Under the pieces are notes generated by a model that was not told where the DNA came from, did not search any database, and saw only the letters and a list, made by a program, of their open reading frames with translations. Shown here piece after piece: positions 51,415 through 60,296 of a DNA stretch of 64,000 bases. Each line of letters begins with the position of its first letter. Within the stretch, counting starts at the first letter, position 1. The position numbers and the translations under genes are program-made. The stretch is from Bacteroidales bacterium (lineage in GTDB: Bacteria; Bacteroidota; Bacteroidia; Bacteroidales; Tenuifilaceae): positions 57,075-121,074 of the forward strand of contig JAQVYY010000004.1 of the NCBI GenBank assembly GCA_028708425.1, in the 5' to 3' direction.

Positions 51415-54400
51415 ATGAAAAACACACTCACTTTTTTTACATTACTTATAATTCTATCTATAAGTGCATTTGGCGAAGTTGAGTCGCCATATTTTATTTC
51501 CGAACCAACGCTATCACCCGATGGTAACGATATCGTGTTTAGCTACGAAAACGATTTATGGAAAGTGCCTGTAAATGGTGGAAATGCCTACAGGCTTACC
51601 GCCATGGAGGGGAAAGAAACATTGCCCCGTTTTTCGCCCGATGGAAAATGGATTGCCTTTACAGGAAGCCAAGATGGACGTAACAATATTTTTGTTATGC
51701 CTGCGGATGGGGGCAAAATTAAACAGCTAACCTATCACCAAGCTAGCGATCAGGTTGACAGCTGGTCGTGGGATTCCAAATGGATATACTTCTCATCGGA
51801 TAGGTATAATCTTATTTCGACCTACAAGGTATCGGTTGTAGGAGGTACTCCTCAAAGGCTTTTTAAGCACTACTTTAACAACCCGCACCATGCAATTCAG
51901 CATCCAAAGACTAATGATATATACTTTACCGACTCGTGGGAAAGCTTTATGTTTACACACCGCAAGCACTACAAAGGCGATCACAGCCCACAAATACTTT
52001 CGTACAACCTAAAAAGTAATAATTTTACCCAGCACACTAACTACAAGGGTAAAGATATGTGGCCCACCATTGATAGCGTGGGGAATATATATATTGTTTC
52101 GGATGAGTTTAACAATGAATATAACCTTTATAAACTTAAAAATGGGCAGAAAACACTACTTACAAAATTTGAAAACTCAATAAAACGCCCTCAGGTAAGT
52201 GCAAACGGACAAAAAATAGTTTTTGAAAAAGATTATCAACTTTGGGTTTACGATGTAGCTTCCCAAAATAGCAAGAAAGTTGACATTACACTATACAGTA
52301 ACCATACCCTTGAGCTAGACAACAGTTTTAACGTTAACGGTAAAATATCGAGTTTTGATGTTTCGCCCGACAATAAAAAAATTGCCTTCGTTTCGCGAGG
52401 CGAGCTCTTTGTATCTGATATAGAAGGCAAATTTGTTAAAAAAATGCCTACCAATCCCAACGAGCGAATTTTTGAGGTAAAATGGAGCGACGACAACCTT
52501 ACCCTTATTTACAACCAAACCCATAACGGGTGGCCAAACTGGTTTAGCATAAAGGCAAATGGGTTAGAAGCCGAGAAACAGCTTACCACAGACAAAAAGA
52601 CCAATAGACAATTAACCCTAAATAGCAACCGTACACAGGGTGTATACCTTAGCGGTCGCGATGAGGTTAAGACCATCGATTTAAAAACCAATAAGACCAA
52701 AACCATTGCCACCGACGAACTTTGGGGATTCCAAAGCTCTACCCCAACCTTTTCGCCCGACGATAAGTTTATTGCATATACTGCCATTAGAGCATTTGAG
52801 CAGGATATATTTATTTACGAAATTTCAACAGAAACCACCTTTAATTTAACCAATACAGGGGTTACCGAGGCGCAGCCTGCATGGTCGCCCGATGGAAAAT
52901 ACATTTATTTTACAACCGACAGATACGCAGCAAGTTACCCAAGAGGCATGAGCTCGAGCACCATTTACCGAATTCCGCTCTACCGATTCTCATCCGATTT
53001 TAAACTTGAAGCCTTTGACAACATCTTCGAAAAAGAGGAAAAAAAGGACTCTGTAGTTACTGTTAAGTTCGATATGACCAATATACAGAATCGTTGGGAA
53101 GAGGTTTATGTACGCGGTGGCGAACAGTATAACCCTACCGTTATAAAGGTTAAAGATGAAACTGTACTCCTTTTCCAGTCGAACCACGATAAGGGCGAGA
53201 ATGCCATATGGAAAACGGTTTACAAACCTTTCGAAAAACCTAAAACAGAACGCCTGAGCTCATTCCGTCTTCGCTCAAGTTACGATGTGGTGCAAACCAA
53301 AAAGAGTATTTACATACGTGCCAATGGCGATATATACAAGGCGAACTTCAATAATAATAAGCTCAAAAAAATTAATATTAACTACGACTTTAGTAAGCAG
53401 TTTAGAGCCGAGTTTAACCAAATGTTTTTTGAGACCTGGTCCATTATCCAGGAGAACTTTTACGATGAAAACTTTCACGGTATCGACTGGGATGAGAAAC
53501 GCGATTACTACTCAAGTTTTTTACCCCATATTAAGCAACGCGATAATTTGCGCACACTGCTAAATGATATGCTTGGTTCACTAAACGCTTCGCACATGGG
53601 CTTTACCACATCGGGTGAAGAGGAAAAACCATTTTACTCGGCACACACAGCCTCACTTGGTGTAGTTTTTAGTAACGACATGCCCTTTAAGGTTGAAAGA
53701 ATTATCAGCAACTCAAATCTCGATTTAACAGAAAAACAGCTACAGCCAGGTGACGAAATTATTGCTATAAATGGTACTAAAATTGCCCCATCACAAAACC
53801 GTGAGTTTTACCTTTCGTTTGCAAACACTCAGCCCGAAATAAAGGTAACCATTAATCGAAACGGTAAGGAACAATGCATAGTTGTGCCCACGCATAGTTC
53901 GCGACAAATTTCAACATTACTTTACGATGAATGGATAGCAAGCAACAGGCATTACGTTGAGGAGAAAAGTAACAAAAAAATTGCCTATGTACACATGAAA
54001 GACATGTCGGGGTATTCGCTCAACAAATTTATAACCGACATGACTACCCACGCCGACAAAGCCGAAGCTCTGGTATTGGACCTACGGTATAACCGTGGCG
54101 GTAATGTTCACGATGCCGTGCTTCAGTTCCTTTCGCAACGTCCGTACCTAAAATGGAGGTATCGCGAGGGGAAAATGGCGCCTCAGCCAAACTTTGCCCC
54201 ATCGGGTAAACCAATTGTGCTACTAATAAACGAGCATAGCCTAAGCGATGCCGAAATGACGGCCGCTGGCTTCCGTCAATTGGGGTTAGGTACAATAGTT
54301 GGCACCGAAACCTATCGTTGGATAATTTTTACGTCGGGTAAGATGCTTGTAGACGGTTCGTATGTTCGCGTTCCGGCTTGGGGTTGCTACACCCTAGACG

Positions 54401-54525
54401 GTAAAAACCTGGAGTTGGAGGGCGTTGCTCCCGACATCTATATAAATACAACCTTTAAGGATCGGATTGAGAATAAGGACCCTCAGCTGGATAAAGCCAT
54501 TGAAGAGATTTTTAAACAGCTATAA
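51415..54525 (+). CDS. Tricorn-like S41 protease with TolB-type propeller
   Basis: A 1036-aa exported protein (signal peptide residues 1-20, ending SAFG). Residues about 25-520 are WD40/PD40-like propeller repeats (FSPDGKWIAFTGSQDGRNNIFVMPADGG, PAWSPDGKYIYFTTD). A C1-type helical region with EMFFETWSIIQENFYDENFHGIDW follows at about 665-700, a PDZ domain at about 755-825 (LQPGDEIIAINGTKI), and the S41 tail-specific protease core (VLDLRYNRGGNVHDAVL, NEHSLSDAEMTAAGFRQLGLGTIVG). The nucleophile Ser lies in the NEHSLSDAE motif, about residue 942-945. It probably degrades peptides in the periplasm. Confidence 0.88.
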   Translation: MKNTLTFFTLLIILSISAFGEVESPYFISEPTLSPDGNDIVFSYENDLWKVPVNGGNAYRLTAMEGKETLPRFSPDGKWIAFTGSQDGRNNIFVMPADGGKIKQLTYHQASDQVDSWSWDSKWIYFSSDRYNLISTYKVSVVGGTPQRLFKHYFNNPHHAIQHPKTNDIYFTDSWESFMFTHRKHYKGDHSPQILSYNLKSNNFTQHTNYKGKDMWPTIDSVGNIYIVSDEFNNEYNLYKLKNGQKTLLTKFENSIKRPQVSANGQKIVFEKDYQLWVYDVASQNSKKVDITLYSNHTLELDNSFNVNGKISSFDVSPDNKKIAFVSRGELFVSDIEGKFVKKMPTNPNERIFEVKWSDDNLTLIYNQTHNGWPNWFSIKANGLEAEKQLTTDKKTNRQLTLNSNRTQGVYLSGRDEVKTIDLKTNKTKTIATDELWGFQSSTPTFSPDDKFIAYTAIRAFEQDIFIYEISTETTFNLTNTGVTEAQPAWSPDGKYIYFTTDRYAASYPRGMSSSTIYRIPLYRFSSDFKLEAFDNIFEKEEKKDSVVTVKFDMTNIQNRWEEVYVRGGEQYNPTVIKVKDETVLLFQSNHDKGENAIWKTVYKPFEKPKTERLSSFRLRSSYDVVQTKKSIYIRANGDIYKANFNNNKLKKININYDFSKQFRAEFNQMFFETWSIIQENFYDENFHGIDWDEKRDYYSSFLPHIKQRDNLRTLLNDMLGSLNASHMGFTTSGEEEKPFYSAHTASLGVVFSNDMPFKVERIISNSNLDLTEKQLQPGDEIIAINGTKIAPSQNREFYLSFANTQPEIKVTINRNGKEQCIVVPTHSSRQISTLLYDEWIASNRHYVEEKSNKKIAYVHMKDMSGYSLNKFITDMTTHADKAEALVLDLRYNRGGNVHDAVLQFLSQRPYLKWRYREGKMAPQPNFAPSGKPIVLLINEHSLSDAEMTAAGFRQLGLGTIVGTETYRWIIFTSGKMLVDGSYVRVPAWGCYTLDGKNLELEGVAPDIYINTTFKDRIENKDPQLDKAIEEIFKQL

Positions 54526-54548
54526 TAATCAAAAATAAACAACGAAAA

Positions 54549-56084
54549 TTACTTCTCTTTTAGCCTAAGGTCGTACAAGTCATTGCGTCTGTCGGTCATT
54601 GTATGAACGCTTCCGTGGTTGTGAAGCTCTTTAAGAAGGTCAAGGTCCACATCAACAATTAGGGTCATTTCGGTATTTGGGGTTGTTTCGGCCTTTACGC
54701 TATTGGTGGGGAAAGCAAAATCGGAAGGGGTAAACACGGCCGATTGCGCATACTGAATATCCATATTATTTACTTTAGGAAGATTCCCTACACACCCTGC
54801 CATGGCCACATAGCACTCGTTTTCAACCGCGCGTGCCATTGCACAATTGCGCACCCGTACGTAACCATTCTGCGTATCGGTTAAAAAGGGGACGAAAAGT
54901 ATGCTCATACCTTGGTCGGCCAGTAACCTTATGAGTTCTGGAAACTGCACATCGTAGCATACTACAATCCCCACCTTACCACAGTCGGTATCAAAAACTT
55001 TAATCCTATCGCCACCAACCATTCCCCAGGTTTGACGCTCGTTGGGTGTAATATGAATTTTTCTATACTCATCAACCTCGCCATTTCGATGGCATAGGTA
55101 CGATACGTTCTGCAAATTATCACTCTCATTAACAACGGGCATTGAGCCAGTTATAATGTTTATATTATAGCTTATGGCAAAAGTTTTAAACTTTTCGAGC
55201 AGAGGTAACGTGTACTCCGATAATTTACGCATTGCCTCAGCAGCCCCCATATTGTTATATGGCGCCATAAGCGGAGCATTAAAAAGTTCGGGAAACAGGA
55301 TAAAATCTGATGAATAATCGCTCACCGCATCAACAAAAAACTCAATCTGCTCAACCAACGAATCGAAATCAGGATGCGACCTCATTTGCCACTGAACCAA
55401 GCCTAAACGAACCGTTGTTTTGGGAACGTTCATGGGGTTCTCCTCCTTTTCGTAGTATATATTGTGCCACTGCAAAAGGGTTGCATACTCAAGCGATTGC
55501 GCATCGGCTGAGAGGTAATTTTTTAGAATTTTCTTTACATGAAACCCGTTCGACATTTGAAAAGTAAGCACTGGGTCGTAAATCTCTTTCTTCTCAACCT
55601 TATTAATATACTCGCGAGGGCTTAACTCATTAGCATACTTTTTGTAAAGCGGCATGCGCCCCCCCGCCACAATAGCCCTTAGGTTTAAGCTCTCACAAAG
55701 TTCTTTTCGGGCATCGTAAAGCCTTCGAGCCAACCTAAGGCCACGGTAATCGGGATGAACAAAGACCTCTATACCATAAAGCACGTCGCCATTAGGGTTG
55801 TGGTTGCTAAATGATGAATCGCCAGTTACCTGACCGTAGGTATGCTTATCGCCTAATTTTTTATAATCAACAATTACTGACAATGCACATGCAACAACCG
55901 TGTTGTTCATCTCAACACATAGCTGCCCCTCGGGGAAAAGCTTCAGGAGGGTAGCAATCTCATCCTTTTCCCAATGCATATTACTGCTTCCTGGGTAAAC
56001 CTCGTTCATTGCCTCTTTAAGATCGAGGTAATCATTTAACTCAAGATTTCGTAAGGATACCATTAAACCTGTGTCATCTTTCAT
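54549..56084 (-). CDS. GNAT N-acetyltransferase / carbon-nitrogen hydrolase fusion
   Basis: A 511-aa two-domain cytoplasmic enzyme. Residues about 5-210 form a GNAT domain (EVFVHPDYRGLRLARRLYDARKELCESLNLRAIVAGGRMPLY). Residues about 225-505 are a nitrilase-superfamily hydrolase with the Glu-Lys-Cys triad in FILFPELFNAP, YRKIHITPNE and VGIVVCYDVQFPEL. The fusion is widespread in Bacteroidota, but its substrate is unknown to me. An amide hydrolase coupled to acyl transfer is a reasonable guess. It starts 20 bases after the GH3/beta-lactamase gene, so the two are probably co-transcribed. Confidence 0.88.
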   Translation of the reverse strand: MKDDTGLMVSLRNLELNDYLDLKEAMNEVYPGSSNMHWEKDEIATLLKLFPEGQLCVEMNNTVVACALSVIVDYKKLGDKHTYGQVTGDSSFSNHNPNGDVLYGIEVFVHPDYRGLRLARRLYDARKELCESLNLRAIVAGGRMPLYKKYANELSPREYINKVEKKEIYDPVLTFQMSNGFHVKKILKNYLSADAQSLEYATLLQWHNIYYEKEENPMNVPKTTVRLGLVQWQMRSHPDFDSLVEQIEFFVDAVSDYSSDFILFPELFNAPLMAPYNNMGAAEAMRKLSEYTLPLLEKFKTFAISYNINIITGSMPVVNESDNLQNVSYLCHRNGEVDEYRKIHITPNERQTWGMVGGDRIKVFDTDCGKVGIVVCYDVQFPELIRLLADQGMSILFVPFLTDTQNGYVRVRNCAMARAVENECYVAMAGCVGNLPKVNNMDIQYAQSAVFTPSDFAFPTNSVKAETTPNTEMTLIVDVDLDLLKELHNHGSVHTMTDRRNDLYDLRLKEK

Positions 56085-56104
56085 AGCTAGCGTATCTTCT
56101 GTTT

Positions 56105-59100
56105 TTACTCTTCGATAATTTGCTCGTCAATAATAGCCTGATAAACAACATCCTGAATATTTGTGCGAATATCCATTTCTAAAAGTTTACTATTTTCGGC
56201 CTCGGGGAAAACTCTATTTGAAAGAATAATATATACTAAATCGTAGGCTGGATCGGCCCAAACCAATGCCCCCGTAAAGCCAGCATGACCAAAGCTCAAC
56301 GAGGTTGCCATTTTGCTTACATGATTCGACTCCTTTGGATCAACTTCTGGTTTATCAAAACCAATACCCCTCCGTACCCCATTCATGCAATTAACGCAGC
56401 CTGTAAACTCATCTATTGTGCTTGCAGGTAAAAATTGCTCCCCACCATAAAAACCACCATTTAAAAACATCTGCATTAGCTTTGCCAAATCGTTCGCCGT
56501 TGAGAATAAACCAGCATGCCCTGCAATACCTCCCATTAGCGCAGCAGCGGGGTCGTGAACATAGCCCCATACCAGCTGCTTACGAAAAAACACATCGTAC
56601 TCGGTTGGTACAATTCTATCGAGGCTTAGCTTTTTGTAAGGGTTAAACATGGTGTTGTACATACCCAACCTGCTATAAAAATTTTCTGCAACGTACTCAT
56701 CCTGCGGCCTAGCAATAGTATTACCTATTGCCCGGTGTAAAAGAATTAACCCAATATCGCTGTAAAGATACTCGCCCTTAGGGTTAATAGGTCTTTGGTA
56801 TATCCAGCTAAAAACGCTGTCCTGAATACTTTCGGTAGCATAAAGCCCCTTGGCCACCTCATGCGGGAAGCTGTATGAAAACTCATTACGATAAAACCTA
56901 CGCGAGGGAAAGGTATAGCGATTTACAAACTTGCGGTGCGCCAACTTATATGGATGCATTTCAGAAAACTCTGATTCGATAATGGTTTGTTTTGGCCATA
57001 AGGTGTTTAGGGTTCGAAGATAAAAAGGAATCCAGGGCACCAAACCCGCTTGATGAAGAAGTAAATCCCTTATAATCAGCCCGTTATACTGCGAAGTGTC
57101 GGGCATTTGCAGATACCTACCCAGGCTATCGCTAAGTATTATTTTACCATCCGAGTATAAATCCATTATAATGGGCAAAGTGGCTGCAATTTTAGTTACC
57201 GACGCCACATCGTAAATAGAATAATCTGTAACGGGTAAATCGGCATCGGCATAGGTGTGATGCCCAAAGGTTTTATTATAAATAACTGTTCCTTTTTGTG
57301 CAACAAGCACCTGCATTCCAGGTGTTGCCTCAACATCAATGGCTATGTTGGCAATGGAATCAATTTTTTTAAAATGTAGTCCCTTTAACCCTACTTCTTC
57401 TGGAATAGAATACTTAAGCCTAATTTTTTTGCCCGCATCAAAACCGCTACCCAATGCATATTTTTGCGAGGCGGTTACCGGGAGCCTTCCGCCAACACTC
57501 AACCCACCCCAAATTAACTGACCAACAACACTTTGAGTTATATCCGAATTATCGTACGCAACAATTAAAGCATTAGTACCCTCAAGGTTGTCGAGTTTTT
57601 CGAGCGCGTAAGGAGAACCAAAAATACTAAGAACGGTAGCCTTTTCGCGACTAATATGTTTAATTAGGCTCGAAATATTTTGGGTAACGCCAAATTCTCT
57701 ATGGGGGCTGGAACTTATACAATGATACCCAAAAACCACAAGATTAAACTGCTGTAAATTAGAGCTCAATTCCGTCACCTGCTCATGGGTTGAATTGGCA
57801 TTAATCGAAAGCTTAGTGATTGGTGCGTAAAGAGCCATCTGGTTATAAAAAGATGTTCCCTTACCCTCGCCAATCTCCACATAGGCAACACTGAGCGTAT
57901 CGAGCCCTCGTAAAGGAATTAAGTCATTATCGTTATTTAAAACGGTTACCGCCTGCTCTGCTATTTGCCTAATTATTAGCTCGGATGAGGATTGGTTTAC
58001 CTTTTGAACCAACCCCTCGGTTTTTATGGGTTTAAAGCGACTAAGCCCAACCTTATACTTTGCCTCAATAATTTTTCGGCACCTGCGTTCAATCTCCTCC
58101 TTTGGAAAACGTCCTCGCCTTACCTCCCTATGAATTTTTGTTATGGTTTCTTTTACATCCGACGGGAAAAGTAGTATATCATTCCCCGCTTTCAATGCCA
58201 TTAGGTTTGCATCAGCTGGTTTGTATATTGCACTCACACCTTTCATATTAAGCGCATCGGTAATTACGAGCCCGTTAAAACCAATTTCGTTAATTAGCTT
58301 TGATGTAACCACATTGTGCGAAAGGCTTGAGGGCAGCTTCGATTTGGGCTCGAGAGAAGGAATCTCCATATGAGCAACCATTACACCAGCCACACCGTTC
58401 TGAGCGAGCCTACGAAATGGGTATAGCTCTAACGTATCGATTCGCTGAGCAGAATGGGTAAGAAAAGGCAAATTGTGGTGCGAATCTGTATCGGTATCGC
58501 CGTGACCAGGAAAATGCTTGGCGCAAGCAAGCACCCCATTATCCTGCAGTCCAAGCATGTAAGCCAGTCCTTTTTGCGCCACCAGCTCTTTGCTTTCGCC
58601 AAAAGCCCTCGTGTTTATTACGGGGTTTTTCGAATTATTATTTACATCAACCACTGGCGCAAAGTTAATATGAACACCTATAGCCTTTAACTGACGTGCA
58701 ATATCGGCCCCCATATGGTAAATAAGCCTATTATCGTCCATTGCACCTAGCATCATTTGCCGTGGATACGAAATGGTGCTATCTAAACGCATTCCGAGTC
58801 CCCACTCGGCATCCATTGATATAAGCAACGGCACCTCTGACATATTCTGATACTGATTGGTAAGGTTAACCTGCCTCACGGGCCCTCCTTGAAAAAAACA
58901 GAGGCCTCCTATTTTTTCATCCTCTATCAGCTTCGAAATTTCGTCAACATGCCCTTGGTCGCGGTTTGAGTATGCCGCCACCATAAATAGTTGGGCTATT
59001 TTTTCGCGAAGCGACAAGCTGTTCATCACGGAATCTATCCAATGCTGAGCATCATTTGTTGTGGGATTGGCAAGCCCAGCAATTTCCTCATTAAAATTAC

Positions 59101-59158
59101 TATGAGCTACACCACAAAACGATAAAAAAAGAATAATTGAAAGGGCTAAACGACGCAT
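56105..59158 (-). CDS. GH3 NagZ-like glycosidase fused to beta-lactamase-family hydrolase
   Basis: A 1017-aa protein when started at the ATG at 59158, which begins a signal peptide (MRRLALSIILFLSFCGVAHS); a start at 59257 would add 33 residues before it. Residues about 30-370 are a GH3 catalytic domain with the NagZ-type KHFPGHGDTDTDSH loop. A GH3 C-terminal domain follows (about 390-590). Residues about 610-1015 are a serine beta-lactamase/AmpH-like domain with SVTK (VASVTKIAATLP), a YSD motif (YLYSDIGLILLH) and FGHAGFTGA. The likely role is to remove N-acetylglucosamine from muropeptides and act on their peptides in the periplasm. MurU-like and AmgK-like genes lie next upstream. Confidence 0.88.
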   Translation of the reverse strand: MRRLALSIILFLSFCGVAHSNFNEEIAGLANPTTNDAQHWIDSVMNSLSLREKIAQLFMVAAYSNRDQGHVDEISKLIEDEKIGGLCFFQGGPVRQVNLTNQYQNMSEVPLLISMDAEWGLGMRLDSTISYPRQMMLGAMDDNRLIYHMGADIARQLKAIGVHINFAPVVDVNNNSKNPVINTRAFGESKELVAQKGLAYMLGLQDNGVLACAKHFPGHGDTDTDSHHNLPFLTHSAQRIDTLELYPFRRLAQNGVAGVMVAHMEIPSLEPKSKLPSSLSHNVVTSKLINEIGFNGLVITDALNMKGVSAIYKPADANLMALKAGNDILLFPSDVKETITKIHREVRRGRFPKEEIERRCRKIIEAKYKVGLSRFKPIKTEGLVQKVNQSSSELIIRQIAEQAVTVLNNDNDLIPLRGLDTLSVAYVEIGEGKGTSFYNQMALYAPITKLSINANSTHEQVTELSSNLQQFNLVVFGYHCISSSPHREFGVTQNISSLIKHISREKATVLSIFGSPYALEKLDNLEGTNALIVAYDNSDITQSVVGQLIWGGLSVGGRLPVTASQKYALGSGFDAGKKIRLKYSIPEEVGLKGLHFKKIDSIANIAIDVEATPGMQVLVAQKGTVIYNKTFGHHTYADADLPVTDYSIYDVASVTKIAATLPIIMDLYSDGKIILSDSLGRYLQMPDTSQYNGLIIRDLLLHQAGLVPWIPFYLRTLNTLWPKQTIIESEFSEMHPYKLAHRKFVNRYTFPSRRFYRNEFSYSFPHEVAKGLYATESIQDSVFSWIYQRPINPKGEYLYSDIGLILLHRAIGNTIARPQDEYVAENFYSRLGMYNTMFNPYKKLSLDRIVPTEYDVFFRKQLVWGYVHDPAAALMGGIAGHAGLFSTANDLAKLMQMFLNGGFYGGEQFLPASTIDEFTGCVNCMNGVRRGIGFDKPEVDPKESNHVSKMATSLSFGHAGFTGALVWADPAYDLVYIILSNRVFPEAENSKLLEMDIRTNIQDVVYQAIIDEQIIEE

Positions 59159-59203
59159 AAATAGAATATGTAGGGAATAATTTATTTTCAATATAAAACT
59201 TTG

Positions 59204-59211
59204 CAAATATA
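59204..59211 (-). promoter_or_regulatory. -7 element upstream of the GH3/beta-lactamase gene
   Basis: TATATTTG on the minus strand fits TAnnTTTG and lies 46 bases before the chosen ATG. The nearest TTG is 14 bases upstream, shorter than usual, so the promoter is tentative. Confidence 0.3.
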
Positions 59212-59251
59212 ACACTCTGTTTCCACAAGTAAGGGGTAAACTGCTCCATAA

Positions 59252-59393
59252 CCCCAATTATTCATTCGAATAATTGCTGTCTCCGACAGCGACTAAGTTT
59301 CACGACCAATTTTGTTGCCCTAAATTGGGCTCCACCATGCCGGGGTAACCCGCATAAGCATTCATCTTTAACAAATTTGATGAATAATGCGGG
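59252..59393 (+). repeat. 142-bp MITE-like element, copy I
   Basis: A full-length copy between the MurU-like and GH3 genes. It starts CCCCAATTATTCATT and ends GATGAATAATGCGGG. The flanks are ATAA and TAAA, so a 3-4 bp duplication is possible but no longer exact. Confidence 0.85.
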
Positions 59394-59511
59394 TAAATGA
59401 CATTTTGCCTCGACAATTATGATTGTTATTCCAAAGAATAATTCGGATAAGCTGGCGTGTACAAAGTGATGATAAACAGATACAAGCCTATGGCATAACC
59501 TAAAACAGACC

Positions 59512-60240
59512 TTATTCCAGATAAGCTTTTAAAAAATCTTCAGCCATAGGTAAATTCTCTATTTTACCTGAATCTATTATAAAATTATCCGACGTATTAA
59601 ACCCAATTATTGGTTCTGTTTTCGATAGCTCGAGGTACTCACTAATTATTGGAAAAGCATCTGAACTCATTACCTTACTATAAAAGCTGGGACTAACAAC
59701 ATGTATTCCACTGAATGCCATTTCGATGAGTTCGCAATCTGATTTTCGAGGCATTTTGGTTTCGCCTGTAACAATATTTTTCCATCCCCATAGATTCATG
59801 CTACTATCAAACAAAAGTTTTCGCGATGAGTACCTATCGCCAACAGCAAGCGTTGCCAAAGGGTTGGAGCGTAAATGGCGTTCCATAAGCTGAGCAAGGT
59901 CAATATCGGAAACTATATCAACATTATGCACTAGGAACGGCTCGTTACCCTTTAAAAATGGTTTAGCCTTAAGAATTGCTCCACCAGTATCGAGAAGTTT
60001 ATCAGACTCATCCGAAATTTTTATCGATGCTCCAAAACTATGAGAATTGATAAAAGAGACTATTTGCTCGGCATAATGGTGTACATTCACAACTATATCT
60101 GTAAAACCAAAACTTGCCAAACGAACTAAGATATGCTCAAGAAGCGGCTTTCCATTTAGTTCGACTAGCGCCTTGGGACGTTTTGAAGTTAACGCCCCTA
60201 ACCGAGTTCCCAATCCTGCTGCTAAAACGAATGCTTTCAT
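59512..60240 (-). CDS. MurU-like sugar-1-phosphate nucleotidyltransferase
   Basis: A 242-aa cytoplasmic NTP-transferase. The signature GLGTRLGALTSKRPKALVELNGKPLLEH (residues 8-36) is the GxGTRxxxxTxxxPK loop; VNVHHYAEQI, LLDTGGAI and FLVHNVDIVSDID (metal-binding Asp) follow. Length and motifs match MurU, which makes UDP-MurNAc from MurNAc-1-phosphate in the recycling route of Pseudomonas. Glucose- or mannose-1-phosphate transferases are the alternative. The kinase gene just upstream (56-base gap) is AmgK-like, which supports the recycling assignment. Confidence 0.78.
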   Translation of the reverse strand: MKAFVLAAGLGTRLGALTSKRPKALVELNGKPLLEHILVRLASFGFTDIVVNVHHYAEQIVSFINSHSFGASIKISDESDKLLDTGGAILKAKPFLKGNEPFLVHNVDIVSDIDLAQLMERHLRSNPLATLAVGDRYSSRKLLFDSSMNLWGWKNIVTGETKMPRKSDCELIEMAFSGIHVVSPSFYSKVMSSDAFPIISEYLELSKTEPIIGFNTSDNFIIDSGKIENLPMAEDFLKAYLE

Positions 60241-60296
60241 TACTATTTCAAATTATAAAACCTTAGGCTCACAGCGTGTCCCTTTTTATCACACCG

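Noticed and set aside
59159..59257. Upstream extension of the GH3/beta-lactamase fusion by 33 residues.
   Set aside because: The ATG at 59158 starts a clean signal peptide; the extension would place a charged stretch before it and runs into the region beside element copy I.
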